Assembly: GCA_947625645.1 (NCBI GenBank)
Contig: CANQPE010000007.1
Span: 1 to 57,596, forward strand
DNA length: 57,596 nucleotides
Reading direction: 5' to 3'
DNA from: an uncultured Clostridia bacterium
Lineage (GTDB): Bacteria > Bacillota > Clostridia > TANB77 > CAG-508
The notes beneath the pieces are model-generated. The model was not told the DNA's origin and searched no databases. It worked only from the letters and a program-made list of their open reading frames with translations. Shown here one piece after another: positions 1 through 8,672 of the stretch. The position numbers and the translations under genes are program-made. The number at the start of each line of letters is the position of its first letter. Positions within the stretch are counted from its first letter, which is position 1.

Positions 1-151
1 GACATTTCTATATTTTCTTATCGTGTTCATTTTCGTCCCCTATTCATTTTTGGATTTTACTGCCTTTGAATATTTTTTTCTTTATCTATACAGTTTCAGC
101 ATAGAATTGCGATATTCAACACAAATACACTAACCTATAGTTAATGTACTC

Positions 152-183
152 ACCTATATGTTTGATTTCATATAGGTTTTTTT
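152..183 (+). terminator. Rho-independent terminator-like hairpin
   Basis: A perfect 9-bp stem (ACCTATATG with CATATAGGT, 8-nt loop) is followed on the plus strand by a T run. It would stop rightward transcripts arriving from left of the window. It lies downstream of the TnpB-like gene on the minus strand, where it could instead be a structural element of a 3' RNA. Confidence 0.55.
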
Positions 184-192
184 CATATTTTT

Positions 193-225
193 ATCCATTG
201 GTGCTTACCTATGGATTTTGTTTTT
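193..225 (+). terminator. Second hairpin plus T-tract
   Basis: The stem ATCCATTGGT/ACCTATGGAT (one mismatch, loop GCTT) is followed by TTTGTTTTT on the plus strand. Together with the hairpin about 10 bp to its left it forms a tandem pair just beyond the stop codon of the TnpB-like gene. The ACCTAT half-site is shared by both hairpins. Confidence 0.5.
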
Positions 226-229
226 ATGG

Positions 230-1459
230 TTATCCTTTCACGCCATATTTTTTTAAACATGCTAATGCTACATTCATGGCATAATTAAAATAGTAGTCCA
301 TTTGGTGCCCATTTTCACAATATGTTTTTAACTTTCTACTTTTTATTGCTCCATTGCATTTGTAGCATTTGCTCGCTTTGTCTTTTCTTAAAACTGTTGT
401 AGAAAGAATGCCTTCTCTATATGCTTTGTAAATCATAAACTCTGTTATTTTTTCTCTTAGATAAATTGGTCTACTCTTTGAACTTTTGGTATAATAATAG
501 GCTTTGTCTTTTGTCGCTAGCGCTGTAACTATTACTTCTACTTTATTTTCTATACAAAAATCTACAATCTGTCTGCTCATGACATGTGCATAATGGTTAA
601 TAATCCTGTTTGCTTTTTCTCGATACGTTTTGTGATTTTGCTTGATTTCTTGTAATTTTTTATTTTCTAAAATATTCTTTTTTTGCTTATTGAATAGTTT
701 TGTGATTAAACTTTTGTATTCATTTCCACCAGATATAAATAATGTTTTAACTACTTCCCCTGTCTTGTTTATGACAACACATGTAGCTACTTTATCTGTA
801 TTAGAAAATGCAATTCCACATACTCGTACCTCTTCATGTTTCATTCGTTCTTTGATTGGTGTGACATCTTCTATTTTTCTTCTGACCGGAATATGTGCCA
901 TAACATAGTCTTTATGAATGACTAAGGTTGGTGATAAAATTTGTGCCTCTTCTGGAAAATTCCAGTTTTTAAATTTTGCATCAAACCATCTCCATTTTTT
1001 TCCGTCAAATAATTTGATACGAACGCTGCCATTTGATTCAACATTTTTATACATTCCCTTATACAAAATCAATGAGCAATGAAATGAAGTTGCTTTATTG
1101 GGTGACTGAAATTTTTCATTTTCTTCAGACATCTTTAAAAGCTCAAAATACGATTTTACTAAACCAATTGCTTGATTAATAGCTGCTCTTCTTAGTTCTG
1201 TTGGTGCATTTTGTTCAAAATATTCTGCTGGCTTTTCTCCTGTTATACCGATTATTGTTAGCTTTTCAAGCTCTCTTAAACATTTTTGTGTGGATAATGC
1301 TAGTAACTCTGTATATCGAAAAAGCAAATTGTAATAGGCTTCTATGATTTCATTATAGATTTCTTGTGTTAACTTCAAATATTCTGTTTGGTTGGTGTAA
1401 AATCTTATCTTGTATGTCGTTACACTGTATCCCGTTTTCTTTGTGTTATCTGCCATCAT
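230..1459 (-). CDS. TnpB-like protein with degenerate RuvC nuclease site (possible TldR-type)
   Basis: The 409-aa protein has the layout of TnpB/OrfB proteins of IS200/IS605 and IS607 elements: an N-terminal helical and wedge region, a split RuvC domain and a C-terminal zinc ribbon. The catalytic residues are missing. RuvC-I reads CGIAFSNTD around residue 214-222, where the family has GIDLG. RuvC-II reads VIVTALAT around 309-316 in place of the usual VVVEDL. RuvC-III reads MDYYFNYAMN around 387-396 in place of DRDxNAAxN, so the key Asp is Tyr. The zinc ribbon keeps CxxC (365, 368) but the second pair is CENGH. No tnpA transposase is seen nearby. The start ATG has an AGGGAG Shine-Dalgarno. By family knowledge such proteins may bind a guide RNA and DNA without cutting; this role is an inference. 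Confidence 0.8.
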   Translation of the reverse strand: MMADNTKKTGYSVTTYKIRFYTNQTEYLKLTQEIYNEIIEAYYNLLFRYTELLALSTQKCLRELEKLTIIGITGEKPAEYFEQNAPTELRRAAINQAIGLVKSYFELLKMSEENEKFQSPNKATSFHCSLILYKGMYKNVESNGSVRIKLFDGKKWRWFDAKFKNWNFPEEAQILSPTLVIHKDYVMAHIPVRRKIEDVTPIKERMKHEEVRVCGIAFSNTDKVATCVVINKTGEVVKTLFISGGNEYKSLITKLFNKQKKNILENKKLQEIKQNHKTYREKANRIINHYAHVMSRQIVDFCIENKVEVIVTALATKDKAYYYTKSSKSRPIYLREKITEFMIYKAYREGILSTTVLRKDKASKCYKCNGAIKSRKLKTYCENGHQMDYYFNYAMNVALACLKKYGVKG

Positions 1460-1477
1460 ATTCTCCCTGATTTTTTT

Positions 1478-1502
1478 GTCATAAAGTAATATACTTTACG
1501 AC
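1478..1502. repeat. Palindromic repeat copy 1 (GTCATAAAGTA-ATA-TACTTTACGAC)
   Basis: Two 11-bp arms with one mismatch surround a 3-nt centre, inside a T7...A7 frame. The core matches the reverse complement of the larger palindrome at 1691-1719, so the two copies are inverted relative to each other and flank about 190 bp. It lies in the 5' leader of the TnpB-like gene and could act as terminator, operator or element end. Confidence 0.7.
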
Positions 1503-1690
1503 AAAAAAATCTCTCAAATTGAGAGAGAAATGCGATAGCATTGTTACAGCGCCGGTGGGAAGAGGCGAGTAGCCTTAAAAATAGAAATCTTCTGAGGGCA
1601 AACGATATAACACGATCATTTAGTGATAGAATCTTAAAAAATTTTGGCTAAAAATATTGAATTTTATCTCAAAACATGTTACAATAAAAA
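1503..1690. ncRNA. Candidate structured RNA or leader between inverted palindromes
   Basis: This 188-bp stretch has no ORF. It is more G+C-rich than its surroundings in the middle (gcgccggtgggaagaggcg) and contains several short stems, for example ATGC-GATA-GCAT and GGC-GAGTA-GCC. On the minus strand it ends in TCTCTCAATTTGAGAGA plus T7, a Rho-independent terminator just ahead of the TnpB-like gene. On the plus strand it ends in the strong hairpin at 1691-1728. I do not recognise the family. It could be a guide-type RNA, an attenuating leader or a small mobile element. Confidence 0.35.
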
Positions 1691-1728
1691 GTGTCGTAAA
1701 GTATATTACTTTACGACACTTTTTTTTA
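1691..1728. terminator. Perfect 13-bp palindrome with T-tracts on both sides
   Basis: The arms GTGTCGTAAAGTA and TACTTTACGACAC surround a 3-nt centre, with A5 on the left and T8 on the right, so it can terminate in both directions. It ends the small gene to its right. It shares its core, inverted, with the palindrome at 1478-1502. Confidence 0.75.
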
Positions 1729-1729
1729 T

Positions 1730-1837
1730 TTATTTATAACTTTCTTCACTTCTCTTTCCTACTAATATAACTGCATACAAAAATAATGAAACATTTGCAC
1801 CAAGTAATGTTCCTACTAACATTCCAATCCAAAACAT
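1730..1837 (-). CDS. Small single-span membrane protein, DUF3789-like
   Basis: The 35-aa ORF begins MFWIGMLVGTLLGANVSLFL. It is almost entirely one hydrophobic helix with glycines at regular spacing, then a short basic tail (VGKRSEESYK). This is the form of DUF3789 proteins, which are common in Clostridia and often carried on mobile or accessory DNA. AGGAGGG lies 8-9 nt upstream of the ATG. The stop is followed directly by the terminator hairpin at 1691-1728. The function is unknown. Confidence 0.7.
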   Translation of the reverse strand: MFWIGMLVGTLLGANVSLFLYAVILVGKRSEESYK

Positions 1838-2029
1838 AACTTGTCCCTCCTTTTTATGCTACTTTTATCTTTACCAAAATCATAAATTTTCATCGAAAAT
1901 TAAAAACTTGTTCCAAAATTTTTTACTAAATCAAAAAAAACAATATAGTAAAGTAAAAAAGCATAAAAAATAGAAAAGTGATCCAATGGTAGGAATAGCA
2001 ATAGAAGAAAATATAGCAAATGCAAAAAA

Positions 2030-2067
2030 TTAGGGACAAAAAAGAACCGTCCCTAATTGTCCCTACT
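2030..2067. repeat. Dispersed GGGACGGTTC-type repeat, copy 1
   Basis: The sequence ttagggacaaaaaagaaccg is followed by tccctaattgtccctac. The same motif occurs as a longer palindrome at 41325-41380. It lies just beyond the stop of the SPFH gene. Such GGGACGGTTCTTTT repeats are dispersed in many clostridial genomes. Confidence 0.6.
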
Positions 2068-3256
2068 ATAATTTTTCGCCACATTCACTGCAGAATTTGT
2101 CTGTTGGCTCATTCATCGTTTTGCATTTTGGGCATTGTTTTTTGTTTGTTTTTGGGTTTCCGCAATTTCCACAGAATTTTCCATTGTTTATTGTTCCACA
2201 TGTTGTACATTTCCATTCTTCTTTTTCTGTATGTTGTGGTTGTTCCTTACTTAAATCTATTGTGCTGTTTTGGGCATTTTGCCATGGTCCTGTTGCTGCT
2301 CCGCCTGCCATTCCATTGCTTGCCATATTCATCATGCCAATTCCCATAAATCCATTCATGGCTCCATTGCTATTGTTAGCTGCTCCTTCTACTGCATTGG
2401 CATATGCTCCTACTAATTTTCCTTGTTGCATATAGGCATTTGAGCTTAGTTCATAGTTATCTATTTTCGTTTTTGATTCGTCATCTAAGGTAACAGATTC
2501 TACTGCAAATCCTAAAATGGTAATTCCTCTTTTTCTGATATCTGCATCAAAGACGTCTTCGTCCATCATTTGTTTGATTTCATCTGTTTGGCTTGGCATT
2601 TCTAAAACTGGGACCTTGTATTTTTCTGTTCCTAATTCATTTGCTACATTTTGGAATGCTGCCATAACTTCTGCTCGTACTTGGTCAATTAATTGCTCTT
2701 TTTTGTATACCTCTGCTGTTCCTGCCATTTCTGCCATAAATACAGCTGGGTTTGTTATTTTAAATGTATATTTTCCATAACATTTTATTTGCACTCGCAA
2801 TGGTGTCACTGTGTTGGTCATTTGGTTTGGGATTGGATGTGACCAATCTTGAAAAGGAATTGGTGAGGCTGTTCCAAATTTATTGTCAATAATTTCTTTT
2901 GTATTAAAGAAAAATACCGCTTGTTCTTTGCTCGTTGCTCCATTGTATGTAAATCTTTGCCACATTTCTTTGAATGTCTTTCCAAATTCTCCTGCAAAAA
3001 AGGATGGTGATGATGAAGTATCAAATTCATAAACTCCTTCTTCTGCTGAAGCATCCAGTACCTTTCCATTATCATAAATAATGGCACATTGCCCTGGTCC
3101 TACAATAATTGTACTTTTATTGGTAATGACTCCTGTTGGCGTTGTTTTTTTGACCATCAAAATATCATTTGTCATATCTTCACATCGAATGGCTTCCTTC
3201 CATTGATCTTTTAGTGTGCTTCCTATGGCACCTGCTGCTGCTTTTATTAATCCCAT
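2066..3256 (-). CDS. SPFH-domain protein with C-terminal zinc ribbons
   Basis: The 396-aa protein resembles the YdjI/virion-core-like SPFH family. The N-terminal two thirds (about 40-270) form an SPFH/band-7-type domain. A Gly/Met/Asn-rich linker follows (about 285-335), then two CxxC-type zinc ribbons at the end (CTTCG...CGNCG and CPKC...CSECG). Family members associate with membrane microdomains; the substrate is unknown. AAGGAGG precedes the ATG. It sits 13 nt downstream of another zinc-ribbon protein gene, and the two are probably co-transcribed. Confidence 0.75.
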   Translation of the reverse strand: MGLIKAAAGAIGSTLKDQWKEAIRCEDMTNDILMVKKTTPTGVITNKSTIIVGPGQCAIIYDNGKVLDASAEEGVYEFDTSSSPSFFAGEFGKTFKEMWQRFTYNGATSKEQAVFFFNTKEIIDNKFGTASPIPFQDWSHPIPNQMTNTVTPLRVQIKCYGKYTFKITNPAVFMAEMAGTAEVYKKEQLIDQVRAEVMAAFQNVANELGTEKYKVPVLEMPSQTDEIKQMMDEDVFDADIRKRGITILGFAVESVTLDDESKTKIDNYELSSNAYMQQGKLVGAYANAVEGAANNSNGAMNGFMGIGMMNMASNGMAGGAATGPWQNAQNSTIDLSKEQPQHTEKEEWKCTTCGTINNGKFCGNCGNPKTNKKQCPKCKTMNEPTDKFCSECGEKL

Positions 3257-3269
3257 AATTTCTTCCTCC

Positions 3270-4178
3270 TTATTTTCTTTCTCTTTCTAAATTTGCTAGT
3301 ACCCAACTATATTCTCCTGTTGTAATGACACTGCCACAATATTCGCATTCTCCTGCTGATGTAATTTGTGTTGGTGCACCACAGTTTGGACAATTGGTTG
3401 TATTGATTTTATCTGTACCTTCTTTGGTTTGTAATCCTTTTTTACGCACAAATGTTAATAAATACGTATTGACATATTCTGTTTCTTTATTGCCCTTTAT
3501 CACTTGCCTTGAAGTAGCATCAATAATATAGTCTGCCATTCTAGAGTTTAATCGAACGACTAATATATCTTTATCGCCTTCTTGTCTAAATGCAAATAAA
3601 TTTGCATAGTTGACACAAATTCTGTCCATAATATTAATTTGATTATTATCAATATACCCTTGTAGCTGACTTTTATGTTGTTCAAACAATTCATTGGTTT
3701 CAAACACACGAATCACTGACCAATCCCTTGCTGACCATGCTTGTTGCAATTTAATAAACAAATTTTTACTTGAGGCAATAAATTCTTCTTTGCTAAATAA
3801 TGGATCAATTTGTTTAATTTTTGCCTCTACTTCTTTTTCCCTCTGCTGGTAATCAATCACTGGTTGGACAGGGTAATCCATTCTCCTCCCATTTCTTGTT
3901 TTTTTCTCCAGAATCACATAAATGATAATGGCTACTATAATGACCCATACCCCTAAACTACCATAATTTACTGTTCCGCTACCATAGTTTGATCTGTATG
4001 AGCTTCCTGAGTCCCAATCGTCATAGTCTGAACTGCTACTCCATGAGTCACTACTGCTCCATGAACTACTGCCACCAGATGAATCATATGACTCAAAACT
4101 TCCTACATCTGCCTTGACATGTGTCGTATAAAATGCTAAACATAATATGGTAGTGATAAACAAGACTATTTTCTTCAT
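3270..4178 (-). CDS. Secreted or membrane Tim44-like domain protein with zinc ribbon
   Basis: The start is the ATG of MKKIVLFITTILCLAFY, preceded by GGGAGGAG; an upstream TTG lies inside the ribosome site. The 302-aa protein has a signal peptide, a low-complexity Ser/Asp/Tyr/Gly region, a transmembrane helix (about 75-97) and a Tim44-like region (about 110-255). A C-terminal zinc ribbon (CPNCGAP...CEYCG) closes it. It pairs with the SPFH protein gene 13 nt downstream, suggesting a joint envelope function that I cannot name. Confidence 0.7.
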   Translation of the reverse strand: MKKIVLFITTILCLAFYTTHVKADVGSFESYDSSGGSSSWSSSDSWSSSSDYDDWDSGSSYRSNYGSGTVNYGSLGVWVIIVAIIIYVILEKKTRNGRRMDYPVQPVIDYQQREKEVEAKIKQIDPLFSKEEFIASSKNLFIKLQQAWSARDWSVIRVFETNELFEQHKSQLQGYIDNNQINIMDRICVNYANLFAFRQEGDKDILVVRLNSRMADYIIDATSRQVIKGNKETEYVNTYLLTFVRKKGLQTKEGTDKINTTNCPNCGAPTQITSAGECEYCGSVITTGEYSWVLANLERERK

Positions 4179-4286
4179 TTGTTCTTCTTCTCCTCCCAAA
4201 ATCTATCTCCGATTGAAACCATCTCCAATCTTTTCACTACCATTATATCTTTTTTAGTCGTTTTTTGTCAATAAAATTTTTTTGTT

Positions 4287-5033
4287 TTATCCAATTTTAC
4301 TTGTAATATCTTTTTTCATTTTTCCAATAATCTTTTTTTCTAACCTCGATATGTAACTTTGGGAAATTCCTAATTCGTCTGCTACTTCTTTTTGTGTTTT
4401 TTCTTTCCCTGTTTTAAAGCCAAAGCGCATTTCCATGATATCTTTTTCTCTTTCATTTAATTTTAAAATAGAAGCTCTCAAAAGTGTTTTGTCTACTTCA
4501 TCTTCTAAATTTCTAGATGTAATATCTGGGTCTGTTCCTAAAATATCTGAAAGTAACAATTCATTCCCATCACCATCTTTGTTTAATGGCTCATCAATAG
4601 ATATTTCTCCTTTCATTTTATTACTTTTTCTTAGAAACATTAAAATTTCATTTTCAATGCAACGAGAAGCATATGTTGCTAGTTTAATATTTTTATCTGC
4701 CTTAAACGTGTTAACGCCTTTCATGAGCCCAATTGTTCCAATCGAAATTAAATCTTCTATCCCAATTCCTGTGTTTTCAAATTTTTTGGCAATATACACC
4801 ACTAATCTCAAATTTCTTTCTACTAAAGTTTGTCTTGCCAACATGTTGTCTTCCTCTGATAATTGTTTAATATACATTTCCTCTTCTTCTGGCGAAAGTG
4901 GTGGTGGTAGCGTTTGACTTCCTGCGATATAAAATATGGGTAAATAATCAATTTCGTCATCCTCATTCATATACCTTGCACAGATTGCCCCTAAATTATT
5001 AATACTATTTTTTATCAATTCAAATAAATTCAT
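4287..5033 (-). CDS. sigE: RNA polymerase sporulation sigma factor SigE
   Basis: The 248-aa sigma-70 family protein has region 2 ([19 protein letters not shown], then [20 protein letters not shown]) and region 4 with a helix-turn-helix ([21 protein letters not shown]). The N-terminal extension ends in [14 protein letters not shown], which matches the pro-sequence junction of pro-sigma-E, cleaved by SpoIIGA. spoIIGA lies directly upstream in the same direction, the classic spoIIG operon. SigE drives the mother-cell programme early in sporulation. Confidence 0.93.
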   Translation of the reverse strand: MNLFELIKNSINNLGAICARYMNEDDEIDYLPIFYIAGSQTLPPPLSPEEEEMYIKQLSEEDNMLARQTLVERNLRLVVYIAKKFENTGIGIEDLISIGTIGLMKGVNTFKADKNIKLATYASRCIENEILMFLRKSNKMKGEISIDEPLNKDGDGNELLLSDILGTDPDITSRNLEDEVDKTLLRASILKLNEREKDIMEMRFGFKTGKEKTQKEVADELGISQSYISRLEKKIIGKMKKDITSKIG

Positions 5034-5133
5034 TTTTCTATCCTTCCTTTCCTTCTATGCTTCTAGCTAATTTTATAAGATTTTAATTAAACTGCCATCC
5101 TTATCGCTAGATACCAATGATTTTTCAAACGTC

Positions 5134-6022
5134 TTAGATAAGTTCTAGGCCAATTAATGCCCTATACTCCCCCCTCTTTGTCAAAGACTTCGTATACAAC
5201 CCTAAAATAATATTCTCTTTTTGTATTTCCTCTTCTGGTGTTATAAACTCTACTTTATCTGCTTTGATTCCTAATAACATTCCATTTTGTTTTCCTAAGG
5301 ACGAATAAGGGATTAGTTTTAGTTTGGCTAAATATTGATTTCTGATTTCATCTGTTACATTTGTAAATTCACCTCCTATCATCTCATCTATATTTTGCAA
5401 AATTTCTCTTGGTAAAATATCTTCTAAAAGTGTCGCTTCTACAACAATAACTGGATTGCCGGTAAGAGGATCTTTTAGTAAGTTTCCTGTATCTACCATA
5501 GCTTTTGTTGTAACTGTTTTTCCATTCAAATAAATTTTTATATCACAATACATGTCATTTTTGGAAATTTTAGTTTTCACTATTTTAAATGCTGTGATTA
5601 AAATCATTGAAGCAATAATGGCACCTAAAAATACTGTTTTTAATGGATATGTTCCTAGAAATAATCCATTTTTCATGAGAATTTCTTGTGGTTTTACCAC
5701 ATATATCATAGCAAATGCTACACCACCAAATAAAAATGATGTCAAATAAAATATTAATATTTCCTTTGCCAATGATTTTACACCTTTGGGCTTATAGGCA
5801 ATATATACGATAATAATAGATAGGATTATTTTTAAAAATAAATTAGAATAAATGGTGAAATTGGATATATAGCTCATAACTGCATAAATGGCTCCGTATA
5901 CTACTTGCCATAAAAATTCTCATATGCTTAATTTGTATTTTTAAAATGATTGCCGAGGCATATATAATAATGCTATTCATAATGAGATTTTCTAAAATGA
6001 CAATATCTAAATAGATCGTCAT
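5134..6022 (-). CDS. spoIIGA: Sporulation sigma-E processing peptidase SpoIIGA, split at a CGG codon
   Basis: SpoIIGA is a membrane aspartic protease that activates pro-sigma-E. The start ATG (MTIYLDIVILENLIMN) is preceded by GGAGGTAAT. N-terminal helices run to codon 43, where the frame carries CGG and would end after 42 more codons. Reading CGGA as one glycine joins MASSI to GAIYAVMSYIS and gives 295 aa through the C-terminal peptidase domain. That domain contains MVDTGNLLKDP, whose DTG is the active-site triad, and YSSLG. The glycine restored is the conserved one in the IGAxY segment. It is either a true frameshift or a recoded gene; see the tRNA at the window end. Confidence 0.88.
5894..5897 (-). 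other. Putative CGGA to Gly quadruplet site in spoIIGA
   Basis: Codon 43 is CGG in the zero frame. The four bases CGGA are followed in the +1 frame by GCC ATT TAT, continuing the SpoIIGA family sequence. Note that the listed span is the CGG plus one neighbouring base; the codon itself is 5894-5896 and the fourth base is at 5893. Confidence 0.6.
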
Positions 6023-6125
6023 ATTACCTCCATTCCTTCCTTGTATCAATATTTTTGTACTAGACCTATGATACCATAGTAACCATAAAAATGCTGTCAT
6101 TTCTTATTGTAGAAAAAAAGAAATC

Positions 6126-6132
6126 ATCGACA
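6126..6132 (-). promoter_or_regulatory. Possible Spo0A box upstream of spoIIGA
   Basis: The minus strand carries TGTCGAT, one base from the Spo0A-box consensus TGTCGAA. Downstream are ATGACA and TATCAT separated by about 21 bp. A long spacer of this kind is characteristic of Spo0A-activated sigma-A promoters such as B. subtilis spoIIG. The call is tentative. Confidence 0.35.
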
Positions 6133-6133
6133 A

Positions 6134-6182
6134 AAAAGCCTGAAAATAATTATCTTTTTTAGATAACTATTTTCAGGCTTTT
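6134..6182. terminator. Bidirectional terminator between ftsZ and spoIIGA
   Basis: A long stem with AAGCCTGAAAATA and TATTTTCAGGCTT arms is flanked by A- and T-runs. It ends the ftsA-ftsZ transcript, so spoIIGA-sigE likely uses its own promoter. Confidence 0.8.
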
Positions 6183-6193
6183 AGGAAAAAATA

Positions 6194-7312
6194 TTACATA
6201 TTTTTATTTTTATTTTTTCTTAAAAATGCAGGAATGTCTAAGTCATTTTGTGATGCATTAACTTCTGTATTAGATGGAATTGCACTAATTTTCTTTTCCC
6301 ATGGTTTTGATACAATATTTTCTACCCCGATACTTGCTATTGGTTCATTTTTTTCAAACCCTGTTGCAATAACTGTTATTTGAATTTCATCTTCCAAGCT
6401 TGGGTCTGTTACAGTTCCAAAGATAATGTTTGCTTCTGGGTCTACACTACGTTGTACTAATTCTGCTGCCGTGTTGACTTCATGTAATCCTAAATCGTCT
6501 CCACCTGTAATATTAATAATAACACCTTTTGCACCTTCTATTGATGTTTCTAGTAATGGGCTTTGAATCGCTTCTTTTGCTGCATCTTCTGCCCTGTTTT
6601 CTCCGCTTGCTCTTCCTACTCCCATATGTGCCATTCCTTGGTTTAACATAATTGTTTTGACATCCGCAAAGTCCAAATTAACTAAACCTGGTACAGCAAT
6701 TAAGTCAGAAATACCTTGCACACCTTGTCTTAAAACATCATCTGCTTGTCTAAATGCTTCTATAATAGAAGTTTTTCTGTCAATAATTTGTAATAGTTTA
6801 TCATTTGGTATGACAACTAACGTATCTACTTTTCCTTTTAAACTCTCAATTCCTCTTTCTGCTTGTGATAATCTTTTCTTTCCTTCAAACGTAAATGGTT
6901 TTGTCACAACTCCTATTGTTAATATTCCCATTTCTTTTGCTGTTGCTGCCACAATTGGCGCAGCCCCGGTTCCTGTTCCTCCGCCCATTCCAGAGGTAAC
7001 GAATACCATATCAGCACCTCTTAATACTTCTGCCACTTCTGCTTTACTTTCTTCTGCTGATTGCGCTCCAATGTCTGGATTTGCTCCTGCACCTAATCCT
7101 CTTGTAATTTTTTCTCCTATTTGAATTTTGGTACCTGCTTTTGATTTTTGTAATGCTTGTCTATCTGTATTAACTGCTATAAAATCTACCCCTTTAATTC
7201 CTGACTCTATCATCCTATCAACGGCGTTATTTCCAGCTCCACCTACTCCTATTACTTTTATTGTGGCTGTTCCATCCATCATTGTTAAGTTGTTATCCTC
7301 ATACTCCATCAT
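6194..7312 (-). CDS. ftsZ: Cell division protein FtsZ
   Basis: This is the tubulin-like GTPase that forms the division ring. The 372-aa protein has the normal length. [17 protein letters not shown] is at the N-terminus, and the tubulin signature [10 protein letters not shown] is near residue 110. The T7-loop region [11 protein letters not shown] is present. The C-terminal tail ends [12 protein letters not shown], the conserved peptide that binds FtsA. It lies about 60 nt downstream of ftsA in the same transcript. Confidence 0.98.
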   Translation of the reverse strand: MMEYEDNNLTMMDGTATIKVIGVGGAGNNAVDRMIESGIKGVDFIAVNTDRQALQKSKAGTKIQIGEKITRGLGAGANPDIGAQSAEESKAEVAEVLRGADMVFVTSGMGGGTGTGAAPIVAATAKEMGILTIGVVTKPFTFEGKKRLSQAERGIESLKGKVDTLVVIPNDKLLQIIDRKTSIIEAFRQADDVLRQGVQGISDLIAVPGLVNLDFADVKTIMLNQGMAHMGVGRASGENRAEDAAKEAIQSPLLETSIEGAKGVIINITGGDDLGLHEVNTAAELVQRSVDPEANIIFGTVTDPSLEDEIQITVIATGFEKNEPIASIGVENIVSKPWEKKISAIPSNTEVNASQNDLDIPAFLRKNKNKNM

Positions 7313-7374
7313 TTTGCTTTTCCTCCCTTTATTATTTTTAAAATTAATACCTTTTCTTTATAAATTTTTATATT

Positions 7375-8604
7375 TTATGAGTAAAAAAACTCTTTTATCT
7401 TTCCCATAATGTTTTTGAACATGCTTTCATTTGATTTAACGTCTACGTGACTTGATACTGTTTTGGTATAGGGTCTTGCAGCTATGTACCTAACAAGTGA
7501 ATAACTTGTCCTATAGGCTGGTCGAATTGTACTGATTAGTCTTCCTGTTGAAATTTTGACCGGAATATTGAGTGTAATTTTTCCTGCTACATCACTTTTA
7601 TTAATATTAATAATGCCTTGCCCTGTCAATATAACATTATTTATCTTTGATTTAATTCCTTGATTTGTTACTTTTTTATTAATAATTGAAAAAATTTCTT
7701 CTATTCTTGCTTCAATAATTTCAATTAATTCTGAACTCTTAATAATTTTATTTTTATTATTGTCTTTACAGGTATTTAGAATAATATCATTGTCATTATC
7801 AATCAGTGATTTTAATGCTAACCCATACTGGCGTTTCAACTTATCTGCTTCTTCTTCCGTAATATTTAATACTAATGCAATATCACTGGTAATATTGTCT
7901 CCTCCTACCGGAATAGAATCTGTATAGATAAATGCATTTCCTTCAAATACGCCTATATCGGTATTGCCTGCTCCAATATCTAACAACATAATATTATCAT
8001 TCATTTCATTTTTATCTAAAATCAAATTTCTTTCTGCTAATGTAATTGGTACAATTCCATCAATTTCTAGTCCTGCTTTTTTGAAAATTGCTGTTAATTG
8101 CCTAATATAATCCCTGTCTGCCAATATGACTTGTGCATCCATTGTAAAACTGCTACTTAAGTTCCCTACCGCGTCTGTCACCACGGTTCCATTTTCTAAT
8201 GTAATTTTATCTGGTACAACATCGATTAATGTCTTTCCTTCTGGAATTTCAATGTCTTTTATTTGCATAATTGCATTTTGTATGTCTCTAACAGATATTC
8301 CAGAGTATTTATCTTTTACATCCTTTGTTACGCTGTTTTGTACAATGGTAACACATTTTCCTGGTATTGTTACATAGGCAGAATTTATTTCTAAATTTGT
8401 TTCTTCTTCTGCATCTTTTATTGTTCTGGATAGACTGAGCATAATCTCATCTTCATTAATAATTTTCCCTTTTTTTAATCCACTACATTTATATGAGGTA
8501 TTACTGATGATTTCGATTTGCCCAAAGTTGTTGACTTCCCCTACAACAGCCGCAACTTTGGTTGTTCCAATGTCTATGCCAACTATTATATCACCAATTG
8601 CCAA
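7375..8604 (-). CDS. ftsA: Cell division protein FtsA
   Basis: This is the actin-fold protein that tethers FtsZ to the membrane. The 409-aa protein begins with the phosphate-1 motif VGIDIGTTKVAAVVG; phosphate-2 LLDIGAGNTDIGVF lies near residue 215. It ends in an amphipathic membrane-targeting helix (MFKNIMGKIKEFFY). The start codon is TTG with GGAGG seven bases upstream. It is co-transcribed with ftsZ from the promoter at 8644-8672. Confidence 0.96.
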   Translation of the reverse strand: MAIGDIIVGIDIGTTKVAAVVGEVNNFGQIEIISNTSYKCSGLKKGKIINEDEIMLSLSRTIKDAEEETNLEINSAYVTIPGKCVTIVQNSVTKDVKDKYSGISVRDIQNAIMQIKDIEIPEGKTLIDVVPDKITLENGTVVTDAVGNLSSSFTMDAQVILADRDYIRQLTAIFKKAGLEIDGIVPITLAERNLILDKNEMNDNIMLLDIGAGNTDIGVFEGNAFIYTDSIPVGGDNITSDIALVLNITEEEADKLKRQYGLALKSLIDNDNDIILNTCKDNNKNKIIKSSELIEIIEARIEEIFSIINKKVTNQGIKSKINNVILTGQGIININKSDVAGKITLNIPVKISTGRLISTIRPAYRTSYSLVRYIAARPYTKTVSSHVDVKSNESMFKNIMGKIKEFFYS

Positions 8605-8643
8605 GTTAATTCCTCCAATATTTTGTATTTCATTTATAGAGTA

Positions 8644-8672
8644 TTTATATTACATTTTTTTAAAAAAGTCAA
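8644..8672 (-). promoter_or_regulatory. Sigma-A promoter for ftsA-ftsZ
   Basis: The minus strand reads TTGACT, a 17-bp spacer, then TATAAA, about 40 bp before the ftsA start. This is a near-consensus vegetative promoter. Confidence 0.7.

Noticed and set aside
120..230. CRISPR array beside the TnpB-like gene
   Set aside because: The ACCTAT-containing repeats are short, unevenly spaced and partly hairpin arms; there are no regular spacers.
230..1459. Active IS200/IS605 transposon
   Set aside because: No tnpA is present, the RuvC residues are lost and no clear element ends with target sites were found.
1503..1690. Known riboswitch or T-box leader
   Set aside because: I looked for T-box, cobalamin, THF, ZTP and c-di-GMP core motifs and found none.
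2020..2435. Plus-strand hydrophobic ORFs opposite the SPFH gene
   Set aside because: They are antisense shadows of the AT-rich minus-strand gene, without ribosome sites.
5843..6100. Separate 85-aa membrane protein gene
   Set aside because: It is the N-terminal piece of SpoIIGA before the CGG site, with the true start at 6022.
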